Assembly: GCA_002390675.1 (NCBI GenBank)
Contig: DGPZ01000002.1
Location: forward strand, 714-32,574
DNA from: Deltaproteobacteria bacterium UBA4427
GTDB taxonomy: Bacteria > Myxococcota_A > UBA9160 > UBA4427
Direction: 5' to 3'
Length of the DNA stretch: 31,861 bases
Within the stretch, counting starts at the first letter, position 1. Every line of letters begins with the position of its first letter. The notes below the pieces were generated by a model. It worked only from the letters and a program-made list of their open reading frames with translations, searched no databases and had not been told where the DNA came from. Made by a program: the position numbers and the translations under genes. Below, one piece after another: positions 7,894-16,608 of the stretch.

Positions 7894-8252
7894 GATGCAT
7901 TCTTAATAAACTGCGCAACGCGGCGCAGTTCTCCGCCATCCAGCCAGATGCCTCTGCAGTCGGTGCATCGATTCAGAAAGATGTTCGAATCGTATGCGAA
8001 ATTAAAGGATTCCGTGATTCTTTCGCAGCGGGGACAGGCTTTCGACTGATGGTCATGATCCTCAGACTCGCGGGCTCTTACAGTATTAGAAGCCGTTTCG
8101 TTAGGTATCTTCCCTGCGCTGATCAGGGCCTTTACAACCGCACTCAGCTCGCCGTCGTCACACCAGATGCCTGCACAAGCTCCACACACATCGACTGTCT
8201 GCCCCCCATAAGCTTTTGACTTCATTGCAATGTCACACACAGGGCATTTCAT
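7884..8252 (-). CDS. Double zinc-ribbon (zf-TFIIB type) protein
   Basis: This small protein of 122 residues has two copies of the zf-TFIIB zinc ribbon. The first is CPVC (3-6) with CGACAGIWCDDGEL (23-36); the second is CPRC (73-76) with CTDCRGIWLDGGEL (96-109). Each provides four Cys for one zinc. I chose the ATG at 8252, just before KCPVC, because the upstream extension to 8387 looks non-coding and AGGGAA lies in front of it. Such proteins are widespread and mostly uncharacterised; a nucleic-acid or protein-binding role is assumed. The segment is less GC-rich than its surroundings and lies next to an orphan coiled-coil gene, which suggests an inserted block. Confidence 0.85.
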   Translation of the reverse strand: MKCPVCDIAMKSKAYGGQTVDVCGACAGIWCDDGELSAVVKALISAGKIPNETASNTVRARESEDHDHQSKACPRCERITESFNFAYDSNIFLNRCTDCRGIWLDGGELRRVAQFIKNASPE

Positions 8253-8386
8253 GTTCGGTTCCCTTTCGGCCTTTATCGTGAATCCATAGTACGGCCTAAG
8301 TCGGAATTGAGCATGTAAATCCAACGACTGATTTGACTGACCCCAACACGAAGCCGAGACTGGAATAAGCATGAGACCGCTGAGCA

Positions 8387-9346
8387 ATGGCGAGCGGCTC
8401 TATCGGTCATGACCAGAGGCACCTCTCGACCAAGACAAGGGCGAATCATGTTCTCAGATATACTCGGTGCATCAACGTGAAGACTCAAAACCCCATCCCC
8501 GGTTCCCTTCGACAGCGAGTCGAGGGATTGAAAGTTCAGCTCCGTAAAGAGATAAGCGAAGCGCAATCCGCGGGTGTAGCTGAAAGTAAAGCCGCCGGAG
8601 CTCTCAAGGCCGCTCGTGACGAGGTTCCGTGGTACGCCTATGTGCCCGTCGTTTGGCCCTTCTTCTTTAAGGCGGAACGCCAAGCTGTAGGAGATGCAAA
8701 AGACGAATTGGCAAATGCATCGGGCAACATGTCCAATGAAGAGGCGGACGTGACCGCGGTCAATGCGCAAATCGATTCGGCGGTATCACAGTACCTTCGC
8801 ACAGTGCCCGGTTCGGATTTCCTAACGCTTGAGAGCCAACGCAAAAATGCCAATCGCTTGCTCGGCTCGGTGCAGGATGTTTCGGGGCTTGTACGTCGGG
8901 CCATTGATGATCTCGAGACGGCTTCAAACGCGCATTCGTTCGACAATATCACGGACATGATGAGCGATGACGTTGACGAAGACGATGACGGATTTGGCCT
9001 TAGCGATTTGAATGCCGTGAGCGCTACATCCGATGCTTCGGGCTCCGTTAGCCGCGTCCAGGCAGCACTCCCCGGTTTAAAGCAAGAAGTCGAGTCCCTT
9101 GGAGGAATCCACGCCCACATCGGGAACGGTTCGGGAAACGTCGGCAACTCGATGTTTGACTGGTTCGCATCCGACAACGTCTTTATTGGCTTGATGCAAG
9201 CGAGTGAATTGAGTGATGCCGCAAGCAAGATGTCCCAGCTTTTAGGGCAGCTCCAAGACGTCGAGTCACAAGTTTCAGAACAATTGAACGCGGCTAGCAC
9301 CGGTATCCGCCGCCAGTTAAATGGGGTTCGCGACGCCATTACGTAA
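8387..9346 (+). CDS. Hypothetical helical/coiled-coil protein
   Basis: I do not recognise this protein of up to 319 residues. It is rich in Ala, Ser, Glu, Gln and Asp and looks mainly helical. LRQRVEGLKVQLRKEISEAQ (41-60) and MSQLLGQLQDVESQVSEQL near the C-terminus look like coiled coils. A hydrophobic aromatic patch PWYAYVPVVWPFFF (81-94) could insert in a membrane, and an acidic run DDVDEDDDG lies in the middle. The start is uncertain: ATG 8387 has no ribosome site, and GTG 8477 (residue 31) is an alternative just before the conserved-looking helical part. It is divergent from the zinc-ribbon gene and shares its lower GC content. Codon use is consistent with a real but foreign gene. Confidence 0.65.
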   Translation: MASGSIGHDQRHLSTKTRANHVLRYTRCINVKTQNPIPGSLRQRVEGLKVQLRKEISEAQSAGVAESKAAGALKAARDEVPWYAYVPVVWPFFFKAERQAVGDAKDELANASGNMSNEEADVTAVNAQIDSAVSQYLRTVPGSDFLTLESQRKNANRLLGSVQDVSGLVRRAIDDLETASNAHSFDNITDMMSDDVDEDDDGFGLSDLNAVSATSDASGSVSRVQAALPGLKQEVESLGGIHAHIGNGSGNVGNSMFDWFASDNVFIGLMQASELSDAASKMSQLLGQLQDVESQVSEQLNAASTGIRRQLNGVRDAIT

Positions 9347-9480
9347 ATTGCACGGCAGTTTTTCAACCTTCTGCAAGGTAGACTGCCGCCGCCATCAAGC
9401 CGTCGCAACGAAGTGGTTGCCTCCGCGCACGTTCGTGGTGCACTAGGTTAGGACTTCCAAGGGGGCAGTTCGTAAAGCGT

Positions 9481-10122
9481 ATGGGTCCAACCCACTCATG
9501 CCGGCGTGCGCTCGCGATCCCAGGTGACGTGAACGATTTCGAAGGGCTCGCCCAGCTCGTAGAAAAGACGATGGACGAGTTCGGACGCCTCGATATGGTG
9601 ATTAACAATGCGGGCGGTTCGCGATCGAAGCCGATCCTGCGCACCCGCGCCGAGGAACTCGAGCACTCTTTCCGCTTCAACGTCACTGCGCCCTTCGAGC
9701 TAGTACGCCTAGCAGCGCCTCACATGCTGGCTGCGGGGGAAGGGAGTGTGGTCAATATCTCCTCAGTGGCCGCGAAGAACGCCGTTCGTGGCAATCTCAC
9801 ACACGGGGTCACCAAGGCCTCGCTGGATGCGCTCACCCGGCTCATGGCGGCGGAGCTTGCGCCTAAGATCCGAGTGAACGCCGTGCTGCCCGGCGCAATC
9901 GAGACCGACGCCCTTCGGGGCTGGCTCGGAAAGATGGATCCGAATATTCGTGAGACAATGCTGAGCAACACGCCTATGCGGCGAAACGGCGAGTCCGAGG
10001 ATATCGCGGACGCGGTGCTCTATCTGTGCTCACCCGCGGCAAGCTTCGTGACCGGACAGCTGCTTAGGGTCGACGGGATGGCGGCTGACGATTTGATTCC
10101 GCATCAGCTGCCGGACCTCTGA
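9481..10122 (+). pseudogene. N-terminally truncated SDR (broken by insertion or deletion)
   Basis: The frame encodes the C-terminal three quarters of a short-chain dehydrogenase: ALAIPGDVNDFEGL, DMVINNAGGS, VVNISSVAAKN, RVNAVLPGAIETDAL and FVTGQLLRVDGMA. The first 60 or so residues with the TGxxxGIG cofactor loop are missing. None of the three frames between 9347 and 9510 contains them. In addition, the catalytic Tyr of YxxxK appears as His (HGVTK; codon CAC, one change from TAC). Homology begins near 9505, directly next to the compositionally odd 7.7-9.5 kb patch, so an insertion or deletion probably removed the 5' end. It could still be expressed but should not bind NAD(P) normally. Confidence 0.75.
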
Positions 10123-10339
10123 CCTCTGACTCTGGCCTCCGGGTGGGCAGGTACTGCGAGCTGCGGTTCCTGCGCCGGTTTTTCCCTGGGTCCTCGCGCG
10201 AATCAACGAAAAGGTCCGGCAATTAGGCGTTTCGACCAGCCAGCAGTCGATGTCTATGTTGCGCGATAGGTACTAGTAGAGGCCCTTGCCGATCGTTATC
10301 CGGAAGAATCCGAGAACGACGGAAACGCCGATTCCCCAT

Positions 10340-10819
10340 TCATTGATTGAGGCTTTGTGCCTGTGAATTTTCCCACTGCTCGATCATCTCATCGATCGTG
10401 ACCACGTGGATTACGTTGAGATCGTCGTCGAGCAGTTCGTACATCTTTCCATCAGAGGTATGGTGGCCGTAGAAGATGAGGGCCCCGTCGTCCCCGCCTC
10501 GCTCCATATGCGGATGGACATCACCAGTTGTTAGGTGGTGTTCGCCGGCGAGCCGGACTTTTTGACGGGTTTCGCCTCCCGGCAGCAGGTCTGTTAGGTG
10601 TTGTTCGCCCTCGAGCACGAGGACTGAGGTCGTTGTGACGTGGCGATGGCGATTACAGTGCCCGTTATTGCCACGGAAGCGTAGGATCATGTCGAAGGTT
10701 CCGGCGTCACGGTCGTAGCCTAGGACGGTCTGCTCGTGGTCAACGGTATAGAGCGGTGAGCTGTCGTCGTGGATCTGAATCCATCGATACTGGTCCGCGT
10801 CGATTCTTGGAACGGGCAT
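10340..10819 (-). CDS. Cupin-fold protein, unknown function
   Basis: This 159-residue protein starts at ATG 10819 with GGAGG five bases before it; an open frame continues upstream to 11005 but lacks a ribosome site. It has a cupin-like arrangement: GNNGHCNRHRHVTTTSVLVL supplies a cluster of His around residues 55-60, then EGEQHL. A later DVHPHMERGGDDGALIFY supplies further His and Glu for a metal. It resembles ChrR-type or dihydroxyacetophenone-dioxygenase-like cupins only in general form, so substrate and activity are unknown. It stands alone, between the truncated SDR and a long non-coding stretch. Confidence 0.75.
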   Translation of the reverse strand: MPVPRIDADQYRWIQIHDDSSPLYTVDHEQTVLGYDRDAGTFDMILRFRGNNGHCNRHRHVTTTSVLVLEGEQHLTDLLPGGETRQKVRLAGEHHLTTGDVHPHMERGGDDGALIFYGHHTSDGKMYELLDDDLNVIHVVTIDEMIEQWENSQAQSLNQ

Positions 10820-11452
10820 TTTAGCCTCCAGAGTAGTTTTGACCGCGACCGCAGCGCGGATTTCGGGGATCAGGCGGAGCCGGATGGGCTCGTTGTTGAG
10901 CACGCAGTGGTTCGGTCCGGCGACAATGAAGATACCAACCAGCCACACGGAATCGACCTCGCCATGATGATCGATTACCCAATAGCTTTCCGGCCGGCTG
11001 ACCATCGAAACTGCTTCACGAGGCTTGCGCGAGAGCCCAGAGAGTCTCGATGCGCGATTCTGCGTGGAATGAAGACGATCTCCATTCGGATCTTCGTACT
11101 GGTGCCCCTACTCGCCGGGGGATCTATCACCGAGACGACCCTGAGTGCATAAGTCGGCGAGGGGTTTGAGGGCCTCGTCTGCCCAAATGATGTGTTGATA
11201 GAAACGGTTCAGCTCGACTATGACTCTGGAAGTGTTAGTTCTTGCGCGAACGAAACGAGTCGGATGCTGAATGTCGTTCTCGGCGGTCGTGGCTCGAAGG
11301 AGGTCCTAGCGATCGCTAGAGAACGAACCGGAGCACCTTCTTCTTGAATGCAGGTCGCCGGATGCCGCCTCGCGTGCATGTAGGCTCTGAGGCTGCAAGT
11401 GTGCGACTGTACTACGACCGAGACACTTGAGACGCAGCACAAAGGAGAGAGC
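10820..11452. other. Long intergenic region
   Basis: The 633 bases between the cupin gene start and the deacylase start must hold the divergent promoters of both. Apart from a possible dead secreted-protein gene at 11069-11347, I see no convincing gene, RNA or strong promoter here. Confidence 0.5.
11069..11347 (+). pseudogene. Possible decayed small secreted protein gene
   Basis: ATG 11069 opens a 27-residue signal-peptide-like sequence (MKTISIRIFVLVPLLAGG followed by SITETTLSA) that ends at TAA 11150-11152. The same frame then stays open for 64 codons (GFEGLVCPND, SSCANETSRM) to TGA 11345-11347. This could be a secreted protein killed by a nonsense mutation right at the cleavage site, or simply chance open frame. 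No ribosome site is evident. Confidence 0.25.
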
Positions 11453-13162
11453 ATGGCCGATCTACTAATTCGAGGCGGGAGCATTGTTGATGGCAGTGGG
11501 GCAGCTGCCTTTGATGCCGACGTACGCGTGAGTGGGCGAACGATCATCGAGATCGGGCCTGACCTAGCGCCGCGCGCGGGGGAGCGCACGATCGAAGCGG
11601 GGGGTGCGATCGTTGCGCCAGGCTTCATCGACATCCACACGCATCTCGACCCGACGCTCTTCTGGGATCCGCTCTGCGATCCTATGCCGCAGCACGGCGT
11701 GACGACAGTGCTGACCGGGAACTGTTCGCTCTCTCTCATGCCCACCTGTGAGGAGCATAGAGAGGAGGCGATCGGCGTCTTCTGCGACATAGAGGACATT
11801 CCCGAAGCGACTATGCGTGACGCATTGCCCTGGGACTGGGAGAGTTATGCTTCATATTGCAATTCGCAGGGACGCGGAGGGCTCGCCGTTCATTCGGCTG
11901 CACTGATCGGCCACTCGACGCTCCGCATCTACGTGCTCGGCGCGGAGGCGTGGGAGCGAGCATCCACAGACGAAGAACGAGAGCGCATCGTAGCCGAGAT
12001 GGAAGCCGCAATGGCAGCGGGATGCTTCGGCTTCTCGACCTCTTTCTTCGACACGGATCGCCGGGCACGACCGGTGCCGAGTCGACGCGCGGACCGAGCT
12101 GAGCTCGAGGCGATGACCGACGTGCTCGCGCGAAACGGAGCGGGCTTTGTTGAGTTCATCCCGAATCAATCTGTCGAAGATCCTCGCCAAGACCTCGACC
12201 TAATGGCACAGATCCTCGGCCCACGCGGTGTGCCGGGGACCTGGAACGGCCTCGTCGTCTCCAAGATGGCGCCCGAGGCCTGTGCCTTGCTCGCAGACCA
12301 CGCAGAGAAGCAGCGCGCTGAAGGCCTCGAGATTTATGCGCAGTTTTCGCCGCGTACTCTCGACATGATGGTGACTTGGGAGCAGTCGCTCCTATTCATC
12401 ATGCATCCGCTCGGCTGGAATACGATGATGTCCGAGGACGACCCCGAGAAGAAGCGCGTGATGCTCGCCGATCCCGAGTGGCTTCGGGTCGCGCGCGAGG
12501 AATGGGATTCGCTCGGTATGTCGATCTTTCCGATCAAGCATCCCGAGAAGGCGCTCTTCATCTCGGTTGAAAAACCGGAGCTCGAGCCTTGGGTGGGCCG
12601 AAATCTAGCGGAGCTTGCTGAGGCGCGCGGACTTCATCCTTCGGATGCGCTGGCCGAATGGGTGCTCGAAAACGATCTGAATCCAGGAGTCGTTGCGGTC
12701 GGAGTAGCCAACGACGACGTCGACGATGTTGCGAAGATGCTTCGTCATCCGGCGACGATCGTAGGTGCGAGCGATGCTGGCGCGCATCTCCAAATGATGT
12801 GTGCGGCGGGCGATTCGACCCTCTTCCTCACACGCCACGTACGGGATCGAGGGGACTTTACTCTCGAAGAGGGAGTCTTCGAACTAACAGGGCGACAGGC
12901 CGACTGCTTCGGGTTCAGTCGTCGAGGTCGGGTTCGCGAAGGGCTCGAGGCGGATCTCGTTGTCTTCCGACTCGACGAGCTCGCTTGGGACAAAGAAGTC
13001 ATGATGGATGATCTGCCCGGCGGCGCGCGGCGCTTGCGCCGACCTGGAGGTGGCTATCGGTTTACGATCGCCGCGGGCGAGATCACTCAGGAAAACGGAA
13101 AGCTAACAGGCGCCCGGCCGGCCGGGGTGCTTGACGCGAGGGCCGAGAAGGGGCTGGTTTGA
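11453..13162 (+). CDS. N-acyl-D-amino-acid deacylase family amidohydrolase
   Basis: This is a 569-residue member of the D-aminoacylase (amidohydrolase 3) family, which hydrolyses N-acyl-D-amino acids or related cyclic amides with a zinc-dependent TIM barrel. The start ATG 11453 has AAAGGAG six bases upstream. MADLLIRGGSIVDGSG begins the small beta domain, GFIDIHTHLDP supplies the metal-binding H62 and H64, and GASDAGAHLQMM near residue 440 gives the late Asp/His site. LEADLVVFRLDEL at the end closes the beta domain. The family is often mis-assigned in substrate, so the true acyl-amide is unknown. It seems to be a single-gene unit with its promoter in the long upstream gap. Confidence 0.87.
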   Translation: MADLLIRGGSIVDGSGAAAFDADVRVSGRTIIEIGPDLAPRAGERTIEAGGAIVAPGFIDIHTHLDPTLFWDPLCDPMPQHGVTTVLTGNCSLSLMPTCEEHREEAIGVFCDIEDIPEATMRDALPWDWESYASYCNSQGRGGLAVHSAALIGHSTLRIYVLGAEAWERASTDEERERIVAEMEAAMAAGCFGFSTSFFDTDRRARPVPSRRADRAELEAMTDVLARNGAGFVEFIPNQSVEDPRQDLDLMAQILGPRGVPGTWNGLVVSKMAPEACALLADHAEKQRAEGLEIYAQFSPRTLDMMVTWEQSLLFIMHPLGWNTMMSEDDPEKKRVMLADPEWLRVAREEWDSLGMSIFPIKHPEKALFISVEKPELEPWVGRNLAELAEARGLHPSDALAEWVLENDLNPGVVAVGVANDDVDDVAKMLRHPATIVGASDAGAHLQMMCAAGDSTLFLTRHVRDRGDFTLEEGVFELTGRQADCFGFSRRGRVREGLEADLVVFRLDELAWDKEVMMDDLPGGARRLRRPGGGYRFTIAAGEITQENGKLTGARPAGVLDARAEKGLV

Positions 13163-13212
13163 GTTCGAATCGCTCCAAGGTCGGCGAAAGATCCTCGGAG
13201 GGTGCGTTGTAG

Positions 13213-13233
13213 TTCAGGCCGCCTGAAAAGGCG
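13213..13233 (+). repeat. Hairpin-forming inverted repeats between genes
   Basis: TTCAGG (13213-13218) and CCTGAA (13222-13227) are inverted repeats. They overlap an alternative stem CGCCT/AGGCG (13220-13224 with 13229-13233) that has a GAAA tetraloop. There is no following T-run, so a terminator role after the deacylase is only possible. Confidence 0.3.
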
Positions 13234-13307
13234 TCCGGTCGGCTTCAGACGAAAAACCCCACCCCCGTTCACTATCCTCACACCATCTAGGCTTAACTAC
13301 GCCCCTC

Positions 13308-14543
13308 ATGATCTACGACCTCATCGTCATAGGCGGCGGCGCCGCCGGGTTTTTCGCCGCAATCGCCCACGCCGAGAGCGGCGGAGGCTCGACACTGATC
13401 GTCGAGCGAGCCTCGTCGGTCCTCTCGAAGGTAAAAATCTCCGGCGGAGGTCGATGCAACGTGACCCACGCCTGTTTCCAGCCCAAGGAACTCACGAAGA
13501 ACTATCCGCGGGGGAGCAAGGCTTTGCTTGGCCCGCTCCATCGGTTCGGGGTCGAGGACACGATCGAGTGGTTCCGTTCGCGCGGCGTCGAACTGAAGAC
13601 GGAAGCGGACGGACGCATGTTCCCCACGACCGACCGGTCGCAGACCATCATCGATTGCCTCGAAGGTGCGGCATCGAGCGCCGGAGTCGAGATCCGTACG
13701 GGGTGCGGCGTTCGCGAGATTGCTCCCGGCGAGGTCTTTGCGCTCGAGACGGACCACGGCGAAAAGCTCGAGGGACGCCACGTGTTAGTGGCGACGGGCG
13801 GAACGCGCCTTGCCGCCGGCGCAAGGTTGGCGACGCTGTTGGGCCATTCTCTCGAGACCGCTGTCCCATCTCTGTTCACGTTCAAGATCCGGGACCCGCG
13901 CTTCGAGGGGCTGCCCGGCGTCGCGGTGGCCGAAACGGAATGTCGGGTGATCGGCAGCAAGCTCGTCTCGTCGGGACCGCTCTTGATTACGCATCACGGG
14001 GTGAGCGGGCCGGGCATCCTGCGGCTCTCAGCATGGGGCGCGAGGGATCTCGCCGACGTGGGGTATCGATTCACGCTTCAGGTGAACTGGCTTCCCGGGA
14101 TTGAGGGTGCCGCCGTCGCCGAGGTTTTTAACGGCCAGCGAGAGAGCGCAGGTAAGCAGAAGATCGAGACACGCTCCCCGTTCCACGTGATCCCTAAGCG
14201 CTTGTGGGTTCGAATAATCGGGGCGGCCGGAATTCCGCTTGAGCAAACCTGGGCCGACCTCAACAAGAATCAACGGAAGGCACTCGTGAGTGAACTTACG
14301 CGCGCCCAATTCGAAGTCGTGGGGAAGAGTCTAAATAAGGACGAGTTTGTGACATGCGGCGGCGTGCGGCTCAAAGAGATCAATCCGAAGACGATGGAAA
14401 GCCGGCTTTGTCCCGGGCTCTACTTCGCCGGCGAAGTCACTGACGTGGACGGCATAACAGGCGGCTTCAATTTCCAGAACGCCTGGACGAGCGGGCATCT
14501 CGCCGGTGTGGCTGCGGCGAATGCCGGGAGCGGCGACGCATAA
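13308..14543 (+). CDS. HI0933/BaiN-family flavoprotein
   Basis: This 411-residue FAD protein is of the HI0933-like family (pfam03486; E. coli YhiN, BaiN group). DLIVIGGGAAGFFAA gives the FAD Rossmann motif at 9-14. The family signature VKISGGGRCNVTH is at about 43-55. The C-terminal ITGGFNFQNAWTSGHLAG is the second FAD-contact motif, where the family usually ends. Members are flavin oxidoreductases of mostly unknown substrate; BaiN has been linked to bile-acid dehydroxylation, but YhiN orthologues are general housekeeping proteins. The length is normal. The ATG at 13308 has no clear ribosome site. It stands alone on the + strand. Confidence 0.9.
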   Translation: MIYDLIVIGGGAAGFFAAIAHAESGGGSTLIVERASSVLSKVKISGGGRCNVTHACFQPKELTKNYPRGSKALLGPLHRFGVEDTIEWFRSRGVELKTEADGRMFPTTDRSQTIIDCLEGAASSAGVEIRTGCGVREIAPGEVFALETDHGEKLEGRHVLVATGGTRLAAGARLATLLGHSLETAVPSLFTFKIRDPRFEGLPGVAVAETECRVIGSKLVSSGPLLITHHGVSGPGILRLSAWGARDLADVGYRFTLQVNWLPGIEGAAVAEVFNGQRESAGKQKIETRSPFHVIPKRLWVRIIGAAGIPLEQTWADLNKNQRKALVSELTRAQFEVVGKSLNKDEFVTCGGVRLKEINPKTMESRLCPGLYFAGEVTDVDGITGGFNFQNAWTSGHLAGVAAANAGSGDA

Positions 14544-14822
14544 GTCGGTCAGCGCCGGCCGGCCTCGACCCCATAGGGGACGATGTGGACCACGGCTCCA
14601 AAGACCTTCAGGCATTGAAGGATGACGAGAAAGCTCTCGTACCTTGAACTAGGCCTTGCACGTCTTCTCCGGCAGTTCCGCCGTCTTGAGCTTTGAAATT
14701 GCATCGGCTGTCTCGGGATGACGGTGATATGATCTCCAGAGGCGCTGAGTCTAAGGCGATTGCTGTGTCGTTCGTTGGCGCATGTTGGTTGGGTCTGAAC
14801 GCCGTAGCAGGAGGCATGAGCC
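14544..14822. other. Intergenic region without recognised feature
   Basis: These 279 bases hold the upstream region of the glycosidase gene. The AGGAGG at 14809-14814 is its ribosome site. A minus-strand frame through this stretch (ending near 14549) was not convincing as a gene. Confidence 0.5.
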
Positions 14823-15884
14823 ATGAGTCGCGAACGCTGGAGTGCTGATCGGGCCAATCAATGGGCCGCCGAGCAGCCGTGGCTGGTGGGATGTAATTTT
14901 ACGCCTAGCACCGCGTCGAATCAGTTTGAGATGTGGCAGGCGGAGTCTTTTGATCCTCAGACGATTGAGCGCGAGCTGCGCTGGGCCGCTGAGATCGGGA
15001 TGAACAGCGTTCGGGTCTTCCTGCATGACCTCGTATGGGAAGCAGATCCTGAGGGCTTTAAGTCGCGGATCGATCAATTCCTCGACATAGCCACGGCCGC
15101 GGGCATCCGGACGATGCTCGTGATCTTTGACGATTGTTGGTTTCCGCCACAGGCAGGTCCCCAGCTCGAGCCCGTGCCGGGGGTTCATAACTCGCGATGG
15201 GCGCAGTCGCCGGGGCATGACGTAACGCAAAACCGCGCGGAATGGCCTCGGCTTGAGCGCTATGTCCGTGACGTGATCGGCGCATTCGGTCAGGATGAGC
15301 GCGTTTGTGTCTGGGACCTGTACAACGAGCCGGGTAACGCATTTCTTCCCGTGGCGGCGCTTCCGGGATACAAGGCGAATCCGATTGCAGTCGCGCGCGC
15401 GTTCAGGCACTTCGTCTTGCCGAGCCCGACACTTCCGCTCCTTCGAGCGACGTTTGACTGGGCGCGCTCTGTCGATCCGATCCAGCCGCTCACAGCCGCG
15501 GTATGGGCCCCAATTCCTCGGCTCACGAAGTTTCAGCTGAAGGCCTCGGATGTCATTTCGTTCCATCAGTACGCGAGTGCTAGAAAACTAACATCTAAAA
15601 TTGAGGAGCTCCAGAGCACTCATGGGCGCCCCGTCTTTTGTACGGAGTGGATGGCGAGGCCGCACTACAGCTTCTTTCAGACCCACCTCCCGATCTTCGA
15701 GGAGATGAAAGTCGGCTGCTATTGCTGGGGGCTCGTGTCCGGACGGACGCAGACGATCCATCCTTGGAGGGATCGTCCCGGAGCGCCCGAGCCCAAGATC
15801 TGGCACCACGATGTATTTCGTCCCGATGGAACGCCCTTCGACGCCAGCGAAGTCGAAACGATACGCCGGCTTACGAAGGGCTGA
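14823..15884 (+). CDS. GH5-like (clan A) glycoside hydrolase
   Basis: This 353-residue TIM-barrel glycosidase has no signal peptide, so it is probably cytoplasmic. VGCNFTPSTASNQFEMW forms the first strand and NSVRVFLHDLVWE the second. WDLYNEPGN supplies the acid/base Glu169 and PVFCTEWMAR the nucleophile Glu275; RVF and NEP are the clan-A hallmarks. Proteins like this are often labelled 1,4-beta-xylanase or cellulase, but the absence of secretion argues for an intracellular oligosaccharide or glycoside. AGGAGG lies eight bases before the ATG; the ATG at 14816 is out of frame. Its last 14 bases overlap the 3' end of the opposing nucleotidyltransferase gene. Confidence 0.85.
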   Translation: MSRERWSADRANQWAAEQPWLVGCNFTPSTASNQFEMWQAESFDPQTIERELRWAAEIGMNSVRVFLHDLVWEADPEGFKSRIDQFLDIATAAGIRTMLVIFDDCWFPPQAGPQLEPVPGVHNSRWAQSPGHDVTQNRAEWPRLERYVRDVIGAFGQDERVCVWDLYNEPGNAFLPVAALPGYKANPIAVARAFRHFVLPSPTLPLLRATFDWARSVDPIQPLTAAVWAPIPRLTKFQLKASDVISFHQYASARKLTSKIEELQSTHGRPVFCTEWMARPHYSFFQTHLPIFEEMKVGCYCWGLVSGRTQTIHPWRDRPGAPEPKIWHHDVFRPDGTPFDASEVETIRRLTKG

Positions 15885-16608
15885 AGTTCATTTCGTCCAT
15901 TCCACCTAATACACGCTCGACCTCCGCGAGTCGCTTTGGAGTTCCGACGTCGAACCATGGACCGTCGACGGGCGTCGTGACGACGTCGGCGCCAGCATCG
16001 AGCATGGAGGTCAAGGCGTCGGCTAACTCGAGCTCGCCTCGCGCAGAGGGAGCGACTGCTTCGATATGAGACCAGATAGAGGGACCGAGGATCCCAAACC
16101 CGGCGTTGTTCCAGGGCGTCGTTGAGGTTCCGGGGGCTGGCTTCTCGATGATGCGGGTGACGCGACCCGAAGCATCGGTGTAGACCGCGGCGCCTTCTGT
16201 TGGGTCCTCGACGGCGTTAACGGCTAGGACGGCATCGTGATCCGCTCTCTCGATTACGCGGCCGTAGTTATGCGCCGCCACGACGATGTCCGACCACCCG
16301 AAAAAGAATGGTTCTTGGTCGACGAAGTCTCGCGCGAGCTGAATCGCATGAGCCGTGCCCAAGGGTTCTTTTTGGCGAATGAATTCGAGTGCGGGTCCCC
16401 GCACGGCCCGCGCGTGCTCTTCTAGCTGCTCTGCGCGGTAGCCTGTGATAAGGGCTGCTTGTTGAATTCCAGCATCCGCGAGCCCCTCGAGCAAGCGTGC
16501 CAGCATAGACTTTCCCGCGACCTCGATCATAGGTTTCGGAATGTTATCCGTGAGGTGGCCCATTCGGGTTCCTCTGCCGGCGGCGAGGACAACGGCGCGG
16601 CGAGTCAT
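15871..16608 (-). CDS. Sugar nucleotidyltransferase
   Basis: This 245-residue protein belongs to the NTP_transferase family that makes NDP-sugars from sugar-1-phosphate and NTP. VVLAAGRGTRMGHLTDNIPKPM (split here as VVLAAGRGTRMG and IPKPM) is the nucleotide-binding loop and Lys site at residues 6-27. EPLGTAHAI and FGWSDIVV follow, with the metal Asp in the latter. The C-terminal PWFDVGTPKRLAEVE is typical of short bacterial forms such as those using mannose-1-P, glucose-1-P or MurNAc-1-P. It starts inside the stop of the upstream kinase (TGA/ATG overlap at 16605-16608). The pair therefore probably works as a two-step sugar salvage: kinase to sugar-1-P, then activation. Confidence 0.88.
   Translation of the reverse strand: MTRRAVVLAAGRGTRMGHLTDNIPKPMIEVAGKSMLARLLEGLADAGIQQAALITGYRAEQLEEHARAVRGPALEFIRQKEPLGTAHAIQLARDFVDQEPFFFGWSDIVVAAHNYGRVIERADHDAVLAVNAVEDPTEGAAVYTDASGRVTRIIEKPAPGTSTTPWNNAGFGILGPSIWSHIEAVAPSARGELELADALTSMLDAGADVVTTPVDGPWFDVGTPKRLAEVERVLGGMDEMNFSPS

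Noticed and set aside
13160..13185. GAGTTCGAATC, another T-loop-like string after the deacylase
   Set aside because: No anticodon or acceptor stem can be formed around it.
13202..14104. 300-codon plus-strand frame overlapping the HI0933-family gene
   Set aside because: It is Arg-rich and without motifs; the overlapping frame has all FAD signatures.
14549..14857. Minus-strand frame in the gap before the GH5-like gene
   Set aside because: No ribosome site or recognisable family, and it overlaps the start of a well-supported gene.
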